The position numbers were made by a program, and so were the translations under genes. Shown here one piece after another: positions 8,129 through 17,488 of a stretch of DNA of 64,000 nt (its first letter is position 1; each line of letters begins with the position of its first letter). The notes beneath the pieces are model-generated. The model had not been told where the DNA came from, did no database searches, and worked only from the letters and a program-made list of their open reading frames with translations. Source of the stretch: Dethiothermospora halolimnae (GTDB lineage: Bacteria > Bacillota > Clostridia > Tissierellales > VENL01); assembly GCF_037577855.1 (NCBI RefSeq), contig NZ_JBAKFX010000001.1, positions 107,148 to 171,147 of the forward strand. Reading direction: 5' to 3'.

Positions 8129-8196
8129 TAAGTAGTATATGTTAATTAAAGATTTCAGAAAAATCTATATTTTATCACTATTAAGGGGGACTATAA

Positions 8197-9915
8197 TTGA
8201 AAAAAATATTTAAATCTATTCAGTTAAGCAACTTAAACATTAGGGGTAAGTTTAATGTGGCATTATTTTTATCAATTGGAATGTTTATAATAGCAACAGG
8301 AATTACAGTAGCTTTACTTTTCACCGTTGTAAACGATATCAATGCCGTAGATAGACGGGGGCATAGGGTTAATGATGTAACAAAGATGGCATCCTTGTTT
8401 AGAACAAAGGATATAAGGATTGCCGACTATGTTAGCTTTAAAGATTATAATATAATAGAAGAGTATAATGAAAAGAGGGAAGCCTTTGAGAAGCTACAAA
8501 AAGAGATAGAACCCGAAATGGATTCTGAAGAGCTAAAAAAACTATTTAATCAAGTAGAGATTAATGATGAAAATGTGGATAGAATATTTAAGGATAATTT
8601 AATTCCAGCAATTCGAACTAATTCACCATCAAAAGTTTCCCAATACAGAAGAGAGATATCCAATCTAAGATCAAATACGATAAATGCATTGGAGAAAATG
8701 GCTGATATTGTACAGAAAGATCGGAAATTAGCTATAACAAATGCTAAAAAAAATATATCTAATATACTACTAACCTTAGTAATATCAGTAGCTATATCAG
8801 TAATATTAGGAATTATAATAGTCAACATAATAAGCAAAAAACTTTCTGAAAATGTAAATAAAGTTGTTGGCATAACTGAAAGTATAGCAAAGGGGAATCT
8901 TTTAGTTGAGAAAATAGATTATAAGGGCAATGATGAAATTGGTAAATTAAGTGACTCTATTAATGTAATGGTACATAACCTTAGGGATTTGATAAAACAA
9001 ACAAAGGATGTTAGTAATAACGTATCAATAGAAAGTAATAACTTTATTAGAATCTCCCGTGAGGTTAGCCAAGGTAGTGAGCAAATATCAGCCACAATGG
9101 AGGAAATGGCAGCCGGTGCCGAGGAACAATCTAGTTCTTCTACGGAGATTGCAAATTCCATAAGAACCCTTAATGAACTAGTCAATGAATCAAATAAAAA
9201 TGGTAAATCCCTAAGAAGTTCTTCTAATGAGGTATTAAATATAACTAATGAAGGTAACACCCAAATGAAATCATCAATAAATCAAATGGAAACTATAAAT
9301 CACATAGTAAAAACCTCTGTTGATAAGGTTAAAGGCTTAGAAGATAAAACTAGAAACATTTCAAATTTGGCTAATATGATTGATGATATTTCCGAACAAA
9401 CAAATTTATTGGCATTAAATGCTGCTATTGAAGCTGCAAGGGCTGGAGAAGCTGGAAGGGGTTTTGCAGTAGTTGCCGATGAAATAAGAAAATTGGCTGA
9501 AGATGTGGGAAAATCAACAGATAAGATTAATACTATATTAAAGGATGTAAAGGTAGAAACCGATACAGTTGTAAGCTCATTACAGTCAGGATATGATGAA
9601 GTTGAAAAGGGCACTAAACAAATCATAACTTCTGGAGAGTCCTTTGAAAATATATACTCTAAGGTAAGTGATATGGTTAAAAGTATAGAAACTGTATCTA
9701 ATAACCTAGAAGACATTGCAGAGAATAGTAGTACTATAAACGAAGGTATAGAACAGGTGGCTGCAATATCCCAAGAGAACTCAGCAGGTATAGAAGAAAC
9801 CGCTGCTTCAGTACAGCAGCAAAGTACTTCTATGCAAACCATATCCCAAAGTGCCAATACCTTATCAAGTTTAGCAAGTGAACTAAATAACATGATAGAT
9901 AAATTTACCCTGTAG
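8197..9915 (+). CDS. Methyl-accepting chemotaxis protein with extracytoplasmic sensor domain
   Basis: This 572-residue transmembrane chemoreceptor has TM1 at about 22-46, an extracytoplasmic helical domain of about 140 residues (four-helix-bundle type), TM2 at about 187-213, a HAMP domain at about 214-268 and a long cytoplasmic signalling helix bundle. The hairpin tip is conserved (ISEQTNLLALNAAIEAARAG followed by EAGRGFAVVADEIRKLAE) and should contact CheA and CheW. The start is TTG with AAGGGGGA seven bases upstream. The attractant is unknown. A 48-bp palindrome separates it from a second chemoreceptor, so each is probably transcribed separately. Confidence 0.92.
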   Translation: MKKIFKSIQLSNLNIRGKFNVALFLSIGMFIIATGITVALLFTVVNDINAVDRRGHRVNDVTKMASLFRTKDIRIADYVSFKDYNIIEEYNEKREAFEKLQKEIEPEMDSEELKKLFNQVEINDENVDRIFKDNLIPAIRTNSPSKVSQYRREISNLRSNTINALEKMADIVQKDRKLAITNAKKNISNILLTLVISVAISVILGIIIVNIISKKLSENVNKVVGITESIAKGNLLVEKIDYKGNDEIGKLSDSINVMVHNLRDLIKQTKDVSNNVSIESNNFIRISREVSQGSEQISATMEEMAAGAEEQSSSSTEIANSIRTLNELVNESNKNGKSLRSSSNEVLNITNEGNTQMKSSINQMETINHIVKTSVDKVKGLEDKTRNISNLANMIDDISEQTNLLALNAAIEAARAGEAGRGFAVVADEIRKLAEDVGKSTDKINTILKDVKVETDTVVSSLQSGYDEVEKGTKQIITSGESFENIYSKVSDMVKSIETVSNNLEDIAENSSTINEGIEQVAAISQENSAGIEETAASVQQQSTSMQTISQSANTLSSLASELNNMIDKFTL

Positions 9916-9938
9916 TCTTGATAATAATTGTCGAAATA

Positions 9939-9986
9939 TATATAATTAAGGTGGTCAACTAATTAGTTGACCACCTTAATTATATA
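9939..9986. terminator. 48-bp perfect palindrome between chemoreceptor genes
   Basis: Two perfect 24-base arms meet at AATT (core AAGGTGGTCAACT and its complement). The palindrome ends just before the ribosome site of the next gene. It should form a strong hairpin terminator or an mRNA processing barrier; there is no T tract beyond the AT-rich arm. Confidence 0.65.
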
Positions 9987-10005
9987 ACCTAAAAGGAGGA
10001 TAAAA

Positions 10006-11319
10006 ATGGATACTGATAAAAAAGAAAAGTTTAATATGTTAAATGGCTTTAAGGTGGGAAGGTCTCTTACAGTAAAATTTATATTTTGGGTTATAGCAGT
10101 CCAATTTGCTATGATCTTTATATCTAAATTTATACATAATACCCTAAGTAATATAACCTTTTTCCACAATCAAGTTGGAGCATTAATAATACCTGCTATA
10201 GATATAGCTTTGATAACCGTTGTTATAACTATTGTGGTGAGAAGATTAATTATTGGTAGAGTAAAGGAAATAATAGATTTTACAAAGGACGTTTCAAATG
10301 GAAATCTAAATAGTAGATTAGAAATAAAAAGTAATGACGAGATAACAGTACTTGGAGAAAGTATAAATATTATGGTAGATCATATAAGTGATATGGTTGT
10401 GGATACAACTAAATCTTCAGAAAATGTAACTAATATTGCGAAAAAACTTGAATCTAATATGGAATCTATTTCTGAAAGCTTAAGTGAAATATCTAATAAG
10501 TCAGAAAATATAAATAATGATATGTTAGATACAACTAATATAGTGAATGAAGTTAATGATTTAATCAGAAATTTAAATGGTTTAAGTCAACAAATCACAG
10601 CAGCAACTCAACAAATCACTTCTTATTCTTCCAATGCAAATAATATAACTATGGAGGGAAAAGAATCAACTGATATAGTTGTAGATGAGGTCATGAATAT
10701 GAAGTCTTCCTTTTCCAAGGTGGAAAACGTATTTAATCAATTAAAACAAAAATCTGAAAAAATTGGAGTTATAGTTGAAACCATCAATAGTATATCAGAA
10801 CAAACCAGTATTTTGGCTTTAAATGCCATGATTGAGAGTTCAAGGGCTGGGGAACATGGTAAAGGTTTTGCCGTTGTAGCAGAGGAAATTAGAAAGCTTG
10901 CAGATGATACAAGTTCATCTATTGGAAAAATTGAAAATATAGTATCATCTATACAATCTGAAGTGGATTTACTTAATATAGAGATAGATGATTCTGATAA
11001 GGTATTAAATAATATTGAAACTTCATCTAAGAAGTCTTATAACATTTTAGATAATGTTACAGAACAGGTTAATAATGTCAATGCCATGATTCAAGAAATT
11101 TCATCATCTACCGAAGAACAGGCTAACTTGATGATAGAAGCTAATTCTTCCATAGAAAAAATAAATAGAAACTCCCAGCAGGTACAAAGCTCGATAAATA
11201 ATACCACTAACTTTTTAGAGGAGGTTACTGAATCAGTAAATGATATATCCCAGACGTCCCAGACTTTAACTGACTTAGCCGAAGAAACAAGGGAAAAAAT
11301 ATTTAAATTTAAAGTATAA
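10006..11319 (+). CDS. Methyl-accepting chemotaxis protein without a large external sensor
   Basis: This 437-residue receptor has two N-terminal membrane helices (about 20-43 and 58-79) joined by a loop of only about 15 residues. It then has a HAMP domain (about 80-132) and the signalling bundle with the tip ISEQTSILALNAMIESSRAG followed by EHGKGFAVVAEEIRKLAD. With no periplasmic domain it may sense membrane state, energy or a ligand through HAMP. The tip differs slightly from the neighbour (AMIESSRAGEHGK instead of AAIEAARAGEAGR). AAAAGGAGG lies eight bases before the ATG. It follows the other receptor after a palindromic terminator. Confidence 0.9.
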   Translation: MDTDKKEKFNMLNGFKVGRSLTVKFIFWVIAVQFAMIFISKFIHNTLSNITFFHNQVGALIIPAIDIALITVVITIVVRRLIIGRVKEIIDFTKDVSNGNLNSRLEIKSNDEITVLGESINIMVDHISDMVVDTTKSSENVTNIAKKLESNMESISESLSEISNKSENINNDMLDTTNIVNEVNDLIRNLNGLSQQITAATQQITSYSSNANNITMEGKESTDIVVDEVMNMKSSFSKVENVFNQLKQKSEKIGVIVETINSISEQTSILALNAMIESSRAGEHGKGFAVVAEEIRKLADDTSSSIGKIENIVSSIQSEVDLLNIEIDDSDKVLNNIETSSKKSYNILDNVTEQVNNVNAMIQEISSSTEEQANLMIEANSSIEKINRNSQQVQSSINNTTNFLEEVTESVNDISQTSQTLTDLAEETREKIFKFKV

Positions 11320-11379
11320 TTATATAAATCACTTATTTTAGGGTATATTATTATAAAACCTAATTAGGTGGTGATGATT

Positions 11380-11850
11380 ATGAAGGAAATTTACTTAGCT
11401 GGTGGCTGTTTTTGGGGAGTAGAAGCCTATATGAATACAATAGACGGTGTTGTAGAAACTATGGTTGGCTATGCAAATGGCCATGTGGAAAATCCAACCT
11501 ATAGACAGGTTACCACATCTGCTACAGGTCATGCTGAAACATGCTATATAAAATATGATGAATCTATTATAAGTTTAGAGGAATTATTAAATAAGTTTTG
11601 GAAAGTCATAGACCCAACCGTTAAAGATCGACAGGGTCCCGATTTTGGTTCCCATTATAGAACTGGAATATATTATGTGGATGATGATGACTTAAATACT
11701 ATACTAAAATCAAAAGAAAAACAACAAACAAACTATAAAGATCCTATAGTAACAGAAATTGAACCATTAAAAAACTTCTACAAAGCAGAAGAATACCACC
11801 AAAACTACCTTAGGAAAAACCCCGGTGGATATTGTCATATTAAGTTTTAG
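11380..11850 (+). CDS. msrA: Peptide-methionine (S)-S-oxide reductase MsrA
   Basis: This 156-residue MsrA reduces methionine-S-sulfoxide in proteins and peptides. The catalytic GGCFWG motif is at residues 8-13, with Cys10 as nucleophile. Family blocks GYANGHVENPTYRQV, GHAETCYIKYD and DRQGPDFGSHYRTGIYY are present. The ATG at 11380 is preceded by AGGTGG at suitable spacing; the upstream GTG codons lie in the ribosome site. There is no MsrB fusion and no msrB next to it. It is a single gene with a terminator shortly after, matching other oxidative-repair genes in the window. Confidence 0.95.
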   Translation: MKEIYLAGGCFWGVEAYMNTIDGVVETMVGYANGHVENPTYRQVTTSATGHAETCYIKYDESIISLEELLNKFWKVIDPTVKDRQGPDFGSHYRTGIYYVDDDDLNTILKSKEKQQTNYKDPIVTEIEPLKNFYKAEEYHQNYLRKNPGGYCHIKF

Positions 11851-11868
11851 TCTAAGTCTCAGTCTAAG

Positions 11869-11904
11869 TAAAAGAATTTTGCTAAAGGCAAAATTCTTTT
11901 TTTC
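11869..11904 (+). terminator. Intrinsic terminator after msrA
   Basis: GAATTTTGC and GCAAAATTC pair around TAAAG and are followed by a long T tract. The rest of the interval to 12007 is AT-rich and holds nothing recognisable. Confidence 0.75.
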
Positions 11905-12007
11905 TTTTTCCCAAACTTAAATTAAGACTTAAACTGTTTCTTACACATAAAACTTAAACCTTCCATCTAATTAACAATTAACCATTCACAATTTATAATT
12001 ATCCCCC

Positions 12008-13030
12008 CTAGCTTCTTAAATAAAACCTCTCACCCATGCCAAAAACTCTTTCCATATTGATTTTTCTATCAGAGTTTTTTATGTATCCATTAAACCATCC
12101 AAAGGGACCATCATATTTACTAGACACTATAAGCATATTTGTTTTAATTTCATTATCCATTTCAACACTAAAGGTTAAATTTACTATACCTTTTGAATCT
12201 CTTATATACCATTTATTCTTTTCCCTTAAAAATTTAACCGGTGGCAAAGGATATATTTTTCCATTTATCCAAATACAGTTTTCATTATATTTTTCTTCAT
12301 CTATGGATTGATTTTTAGTTAAATTAAAACCTATTAGATCTTTATCTTCACTATAGTAGGATGCCGTTACCCAGTCCCACTTCATTATGTATGGATAATA
12401 ACCTTTTTGATCATCTATTATTAAGAAACTTTTCCCCTTTTTAAAGTTATGTTTCTCCTCTCCTATGGTTAAGTACCCTTCCATAGGGCAATTTGCTTTA
12501 TGGGAATACATTCCACTATACTTACTAAAGGGAATAGAAGCCACCATAGGTTCAGTATTTTCAGCTAGTCCCTTTAAGAGTCCTTCTATTTTGGGTAACT
12601 TCTTATTTTGTCCTATAGTAAACTTTATATCTATATATTTATCCTTTAGTTTGTTATATATATTAATAGTGATATTCTTATTTTTATATGATATTTTTGA
12701 ATTAAGTAAATTTTTGGGAATATTTATAGCCCATGGCATAACTTTCTTCTCATAATTATACCTTTTTCCCTCTTTCTTATCATATATGTCTATTTTTAAT
12801 AATATAACTTTTTTTATATCCATTATTGCAATAAATATAAAAAATCTATCATTACCTAATTGAAATGCATTCCACTCTTTTAATCTAATATTTTTTAAAA
12901 ACCTGGGTATAGGTATCTTTGATACTTTGGCATCCAAGGGATTAATATCAACTAAAGGTTTATTATATGTTCCAAAGTTAAACTTTCCATCTGTAACCAA
13001 AGAACTTGAATTTTCTTTAGATTTTGTCAT
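12008..13030 (-). CDS. DUF2804-family protein
   Basis: This is a protein of about 340 residues resembling the DUF2804 family, whose function is unknown. Features include an early NFGTYNKPLVDINPLD, a central segment PFSKYSGMYSHKANCPMEG, the lysine/tryptophan-rich KWDWVTASYYSEDKDLIGFN and a C-terminal RVFGMGERFYLR. The fold is probably beta-rich, with no membrane helix or signal peptide. The ATG at 13030 has better spacing from AAGGGGG than the TTG three codons earlier. It stands alone and runs towards msrA. The family call is from pattern memory. Confidence 0.65.
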   Translation of the reverse strand: MTKSKENSSSLVTDGKFNFGTYNKPLVDINPLDAKVSKIPIPRFLKNIRLKEWNAFQLGNDRFFIFIAIMDIKKVILLKIDIYDKKEGKRYNYEKKVMPWAINIPKNLLNSKISYKNKNITINIYNKLKDKYIDIKFTIGQNKKLPKIEGLLKGLAENTEPMVASIPFSKYSGMYSHKANCPMEGYLTIGEEKHNFKKGKSFLIIDDQKGYYPYIMKWDWVTASYYSEDKDLIGFNLTKNQSIDEEKYNENCIWINGKIYPLPPVKFLREKNKWYIRDSKGIVNLTFSVEMDNEIKTNMLIVSSKYDGPFGWFNGYIKNSDRKINMERVFGMGERFYLRS

Positions 13031-13152
13031 AGTACTCAATACCCCCTTTTATTTTATTATATCATTTTTAGAATATTTAGGTAATTATAATGTAAGATAT
13101 AGTGGGTGATCTTCTTATTAGTTAGCATAAGATAAAAGGATTCTTTAGTAAG

Positions 13153-13182
13153 AAAAAAGATCTAAATAAATTAGACCTTTTT
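13153..13182 (-). terminator. Terminator of the metal ABC transporter operon
   Basis: On the minus strand AAAAAAGGTCTAA and TTAGATCTTTTTT form a hairpin that overlaps the stop codon of the permease gene and ends in T6. Confidence 0.65.
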
Positions 13183-13971
13183 TATTATGAAAGCTATAAA
13201 GTACATCATGGTACCCAGTAGTATAATAGTAGCTCCCGATGCTATATTAAATTGATAAGAAATAAATAATCCTGATATTGTTATTATCATTCCCAGAATA
13301 ATAGATGTTACAATTATCTTTTTAAAATCATATGTAAATAATTTAGCTATAGAAGGTGGTATAGTTAAAAGGGCTAAAACTAATATTATTCCAACTACCT
13401 TTAATAGTGTTACAATGGTAAGTGCTATTAGTATAAACAGAAAATTTTCCAAAAATCTTGTTGGCATTCCTAAAACTTTTGCAAACTCTTCATCAAATAA
13501 ATATGCCTTCCAGTAATTGAAAAACATAAATATAGAACCTATTACGATTATATCCACTATTATCATCATATTGATAGAGATATTCGAAACCGTTAATATA
13601 TCTCCAAATAAATATGAATTCATATCGGGAGGGTATCCTTCAGTAAAGGCTATAAACAGTATCCCTAAGGCCATCCCCGTAGACCAAAACATGCCTATTA
13701 ATGCATCGGAGTTGGTTTTTGCCCTTCTATTTATATGGGATATGGATAGTGATGATATTATAGAAAATATAAATGCACCTATTATTGGCTCAAACCCCAT
13801 TAAATACCCTAAACCTATCCCCCCAAATGATGTATGGGCAACCCCTCCACTTAGCATAACTAATTTTTTCTCTATTATTATGGTTCCTATTATTCCACAA
13901 GCTACACTGGCTAATATGGCTGCTATAAGAGCATTTTGCATAAAGTTATAGTTAAGTATTGCATCTATCAT
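13171..13971 (-). CDS. Metal ABC transporter permease (ZnuB/MntB type, ABC-3 family)
   Basis: This 266-residue membrane protein has about eight hydrophobic segments. Its family features include KLVMLSGGVAHTSFGGIGLGYL, the segment AIWS-like SDALIGMFWSTGMALGI and the coupling-helix region FLENFLFILIALTIVTLLKVVGIILV. Members form the channel of high-affinity zinc or manganese importers. It overlaps the upstream ATPase gene by one base, so the two are co-translated. No solute-binding lipoprotein gene is adjacent, so the metal cannot be decided and the binding protein must lie elsewhere. Confidence 0.87.
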   Translation of the reverse strand: MIDAILNYNFMQNALIAAILASVACGIIGTIIIEKKLVMLSGGVAHTSFGGIGLGYLMGFEPIIGAFIFSIISSLSISHINRRAKTNSDALIGMFWSTGMALGILFIAFTEGYPPDMNSYLFGDILTVSNISINMMIIVDIIVIGSIFMFFNYWKAYLFDEEFAKVLGMPTRFLENFLFILIALTIVTLLKVVGIILVLALLTIPPSIAKLFTYDFKKIIVTSIILGMIITISGLFISYQFNIASGATIILLGTMMYFIAFIIKKV

Positions 13972-14720
13972 TATTCTTCCTCCTTGTGGTGCTTTAATAC
14001 CCTGTGGGGTGTAGCTCCGTGGGCTATTAACTCCACTGGACAGCCATAAACCTTCTCTAATGTATCTCCGGTGACCTTTGTGTCATCTCCATGATAAAAT
14101 AGGGTCTTATTAAGACATGCTATACTATCTACATATGTAGAAATTACTCCCATATCATGACTAACCATAACAATAGTCTTTTCATGATTTAGTTTTTTTA
14201 ACAATTCATATATTTCTGTTTTTCCATTGGCATCTAGACTGGCAGTTGGTTCATCTAATAAAAGGACCTTAGGCTTTACCATTAATGCCCTTGCTATAAG
14301 TACTTTTTGCATTTGACCTCCTGACAAATTACTAATTTTTCTATCTTTAAGTTTTAATATATCTAGCTTATTCATGGTTTCCTTTGCCAATTTAATATCA
14401 CTTTTTTTATATTTATGAAATATCTTAGGCCTATCATATAATCTACCCATAAGTACAACATCTAAAACTCTAATGGGAAAGTCCCTATTAAATGTAGTAA
14501 ATTGAGGAACATAGCCCACTTTAACTCCATTTTTTATTTTTATTTTTCCTTTAGTAGGCTTTATTAACTTCAAGAGAACCTTAAGTAAGGTACTCTTTCC
14601 ACCACCATTAGGACCTATTATCCCTAGAAACTCCTTATCCTTTATTTTTAGATTTACATCTTTAAGTGCGCAAATATTATCATAGTTTACTGTTAAATTT
14701 TCCATCTCTATATCGTACAT
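13971..14720 (-). CDS. Metal ABC transporter ATP-binding protein (ZnuC type)
   Basis: This 249-residue ATPase has Walker A GPNGGGKST (about 37-45), signature LSGGQMQK, Walker B VLLLDEPTASLD and the switch histidine in VMVSHDMG. The C-terminus HGATPHRVLKHHKEEE is histidine-rich, as in many zinc/manganese transporter ATPases. It powers the permease encoded immediately downstream. The intergenic space to the divergent lytS gene is AT-rich and contains repeated TTATAAATAAT-like words, but no convincing Zur or MntR box was found. Confidence 0.9.
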   Translation of the reverse strand: MYDIEMENLTVNYDNICALKDVNLKIKDKEFLGIIGPNGGGKSTLLKVLLKLIKPTKGKIKIKNGVKVGYVPQFTTFNRDFPIRVLDVVLMGRLYDRPKIFHKYKKSDIKLAKETMNKLDILKLKDRKISNLSGGQMQKVLIARALMVKPKVLLLDEPTASLDANGKTEIYELLKKLNHEKTIVMVSHDMGVISTYVDSIACLNKTLFYHGDDTKVTGDTLEKVYGCPVELIAHGATPHRVLKHHKEEE

Positions 14721-14870
14721 TTTTTCTCCTCCCGCTCTACATAATCTGTTATAAAATCTAAATTTATTCTAACAAATTATGCTATTAAGTCAAGTTGTAA
14801 CCGATTATAAATAATATTATAAATAATAACCATATAATTAAGTTCTAAACATTTATTATAAATATAATTT

Positions 14871-14879
14871 TGGTATAAT
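14871..14879 (+). promoter_or_regulatory. Extended -10 promoter element of lytST
   Basis: TTGGTATAAT ends at 14879, matching an extended -10 (TGN-TATAAT). No good -35 is seen 17 bases upstream. It lies about 34 bases before the lytS start. Confidence 0.4.
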
Positions 14880-14912
14880 ATATGTATAACTCTCATGCAG
14901 AAGGTGAATATA

Positions 14913-16589
14913 ATGACTCTAGATATATTAGCAGGATTAGTCAATAGAATAGGTATAATAATAATTTTATCCTTTGTATCATCTAAGGTAAATCTCCTAA
15001 AAAAACTAGCTTTAGAAAAGGAAATCACTTTCAAAGATAAAACCTTAATGGCAGTATTCTTCGGAATAATGGGGATAATTGGTACTTATACAGGTATTCC
15101 TGTAAAGAGTGCCTTAGCAAACTCTAGGGTTATAGGTGTCTTTGTAGGAGGACTGCTTGGAGGTCCCTATGTAGGGGTATTATCTGGTGTTATTGCTGGA
15201 GGACATAGATTTTTTATTGGAGGCTTTACGGCTTTATCCTGTGCTATATCTACAATTATATCAGGTTTTATGTCTGGATTCCTTAGTAAAAGATTCTATA
15301 ATAGAGACAATAAATGGACCTACACTTTATTTTTAGGAGCCATTTCAGAAGCTATACAGATGTGTATTATTATAGCATTGGCTAGACCCATAGCTGATTC
15401 CATAGAATTGGTTAAATTAATAGCTCTTCCAATGATAATTACAAATTCAATAGGGATATCCATATGTATAGGAATATCAGAAAGTATTTTTAAAGATCAA
15501 CAAAGGGCTGCATCAATTCAAGCACAAAGAGCTCTTAATATTGCAAATAAAACATTGAAATACTTTAGAAAGGGATTTAATGAAGAAACCTCCTACAAAA
15601 CAGCTGAAATTATTTATAATATGACAAGTGTTAAAGCAGTATCTATTACCAATACAGAGAAAATATTATCCCATATAGGTATAGGAGAAGATCACCATAA
15701 AGTAGGTGACTATATAAAAACTGGACTTACTAAAGAAGTTATTAATCAAGGGGTATATAAGGTTGCCAATTATCACTATGAAATAAATTGTAACCATATG
15801 AATTGTAAATTAAAATCAGCGGTTATAGTTCCTCTAAAGGAAAAGAATAAAACAATAGGGTGTTTGAAGTTATACAAAACCACCGAAAATTCCATTACAC
15901 AGGTGGATTTAGAACTGGCCCTTGGGTTAGCTTCCCTTTTTTCCACTCAAATAGAACTTAGTAAATTAGAATATCAATCAAAATTATTGGCCAAATCAGA
16001 ACTAAAGGCTTTACAAGCTCAAATTAATCCCCACTTTTTATTTAATGCAATAAATACTATAGTTTCATTAATAAGAACTAAACCTGAAAAAGCAAGAAAA
16101 CTATTACTTAATCTAGGAGACTATTTTAGAAAGAACTTATATAAAAGCAGTGAAGAAGTGGATTTATTAGAAGAGATTAAACATGTAAAATCATATATTT
16201 CTATTGAAAAAGCTAGATTTGGAGATAAGTTAAGTATTAATTTTCATATAGATAAAAATATTAATTGTTCTTTGCCACCTTTAATATTACAACCTATAGT
16301 AGAAAATTCAATTAAACATGGAATATTAAAAAAGCTAGACGGTGGTAATGTGGATATATATGTTATAGATAATAAAGATAATGTTAAATTAATAGTTAAG
16401 GATAATGGAGTAGGTATGAGTGAAGAAACTATTAATAATATATTGTATAAAGAAAATACTAATGGTTCCATAGGCCTTATAAATGTAAACAATAGACTAA
16501 AAACTAAATACGATGATGATTACGGCTTAATTATAGAAAGTACTTTAAATAAGGGAACAACAGTAACCATGAAAATACCTAAAATTTAA
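14913..16589 (+). CDS. lytS: LytS-type sensor histidine kinase
   Basis: This 558-residue membrane kinase has a 5TM-5TMR-LYT sensor region in about residues 1-190, with loop segments such as GIPVKSALANSRVIG. A GAF-like domain follows at about 200-345. The His_kinase domain has QAQINPHFLFNAINTI (phospho-accepting His near 374), and the ATP-binding domain has VENSIKHGILKK and VKDNGVGM near the C-terminus. The ATG at 14913 is preceded by AAGGTG and gives the usual LytS N-terminus; an ATG six codons earlier has no ribosome site. It is followed 13 bases later by lytT and then by cstA. In related systems such pairs sense extracellular pyruvate or membrane potential. Confidence 0.9.
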   Translation: MTLDILAGLVNRIGIIIILSFVSSKVNLLKKLALEKEITFKDKTLMAVFFGIMGIIGTYTGIPVKSALANSRVIGVFVGGLLGGPYVGVLSGVIAGGHRFFIGGFTALSCAISTIISGFMSGFLSKRFYNRDNKWTYTLFLGAISEAIQMCIIIALARPIADSIELVKLIALPMIITNSIGISICIGISESIFKDQQRAASIQAQRALNIANKTLKYFRKGFNEETSYKTAEIIYNMTSVKAVSITNTEKILSHIGIGEDHHKVGDYIKTGLTKEVINQGVYKVANYHYEINCNHMNCKLKSAVIVPLKEKNKTIGCLKLYKTTENSITQVDLELALGLASLFSTQIELSKLEYQSKLLAKSELKALQAQINPHFLFNAINTIVSLIRTKPEKARKLLLNLGDYFRKNLYKSSEEVDLLEEIKHVKSYISIEKARFGDKLSINFHIDKNINCSLPPLILQPIVENSIKHGILKKLDGGNVDIYVIDNKDNVKLIVKDNGVGMSEETINNILYKENTNGSIGLINVNNRLKTKYDDDYGLIIESTLNKGTTVTMKIPKI

Positions 16590-16602
16590 AGGGGTTGATA
16601 TT

Positions 16603-17364
16603 TTGATAAACTGTATTATATTAGATGATGAAAAACCGGCTAGAGAAGAGCTTTCTTTTTTATTAAAAGGCTATGATGATATAGGTGTTTTAGCGGAAGC
16701 TAAACATGGCTTAGAAGCTCTCGACTTAATTTCTGAGTTAGATATTGACTTAATCTTTCTAGATATAGAGATGCCTAAAGTAAACGGTATAGAAGTGGCA
16801 GAAAAAATATTAAATAATAATAATCCTCCCTTTATAGTTTTTGTAACAGCTTATAATGAATATGCTATTAAGGCCTTTGAGTTAAATGCTATAGACTATA
16901 TACTCAAACCTTTTTCTAAGGATAGACTAGATAATACTATAAATAAAGTATTAAAAAGACTAGATTATAACTCAATAAATTATAAGAATAGACTGGAAAA
17001 CTTACTTTGTGAAATAGAAAATAAATCTAACATAAATAAAGTATGTCTATATAAAAATGGTAGTTATATACCTGTTCTAGTGGAAAGTATAATATATGCC
17101 ACGGTTGTAGATAAATCTACCCTAATATTTACAGAAAATGAAAGTTATGAATATCAAAATTCTTTAAGCCAGTTGGAAGAGACACTTAATTTAGATAACT
17201 TTTTTAGAAGTCATAGAAGTTTTATAATTAATTTAGATTTCATAGAAAAAATTGAACCCTGGTTTAATAGCACATATCAAGTGAAATTAAAATGTATAAA
17301 AGAAAAAATTCCTGTAAGTAGAAGTCAAGTGAAAAGTTTTAAAAAAATTATGAAGATAACTTAA
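16603..17364 (+). CDS. lytT: LytTR-family response regulator
   Basis: This 253-residue regulator has a receiver domain (1-120) with the phospho-acceptor Asp54 in LIFLDIEMPK and acidic residues LDDE at 7-10. A LytTR DNA-binding domain follows (about 145-250, with RSHRSFIINLDFIEKIEPWF). The start is TTG, preceded by AAAGGGG. It forms a two-gene unit with lytS. The cstA gene starts about 125 bases downstream and is the most likely target, as in other LytTR/CstA arrangements. Confidence 0.92.
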   Translation: MINCIILDDEKPAREELSFLLKGYDDIGVLAEAKHGLEALDLISELDIDLIFLDIEMPKVNGIEVAEKILNNNNPPFIVFVTAYNEYAIKAFELNAIDYILKPFSKDRLDNTINKVLKRLDYNSINYKNRLENLLCEIENKSNINKVCLYKNGSYIPVLVESIIYATVVDKSTLIFTENESYEYQNSLSQLEETLNLDNFFRSHRSFIINLDFIEKIEPWFNSTYQVKLKCIKEKIPVSRSQVKSFKKIMKIT

Positions 17365-17400
17365 TACATTTTAAATGTATATATTGTATTTTAGATATAA

Positions 17401-17453
17401 ATATATGCAGTTCGTCTCTAAATCAACCTTTCTTTAAAGAATAGTCTTATAAT
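17401..17453 (+). promoter_or_regulatory. Promoter region of cstA with a weak LytTR-like half site
   Basis: TATAAT lies near 17450 with no clear -35. GCAGTTCGT around 17406 resembles a LytTR half site, but a second properly spaced half site is not obvious. An activator-dependent promoter is plausible but unproven. Confidence 0.25.
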
Positions 17454-17488
17454 TTAAGTAAGATTTAAAACTAAAGGGAGGTTTTTTT

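Noticed and set aside
9300..9893. 197-codon minus-strand frame inside the first chemoreceptor
   Set aside because: It is a reverse shadow of a well-supported gene, with no ribosome site or recognisable domain. The same holds for other antisense frames in the GGDEF, EamA and ribosomal genes.
11380..11850. Selenocysteine MsrA
   Set aside because: The GCFWG motif is encoded with cysteine and there is no internal stop.
13971..14912. Zur or MntR box between the metal transporter and lytS
   Set aside because: Only AT-rich TTATAAATAAT-like words were found; they do not fit either consensus well enough to name.
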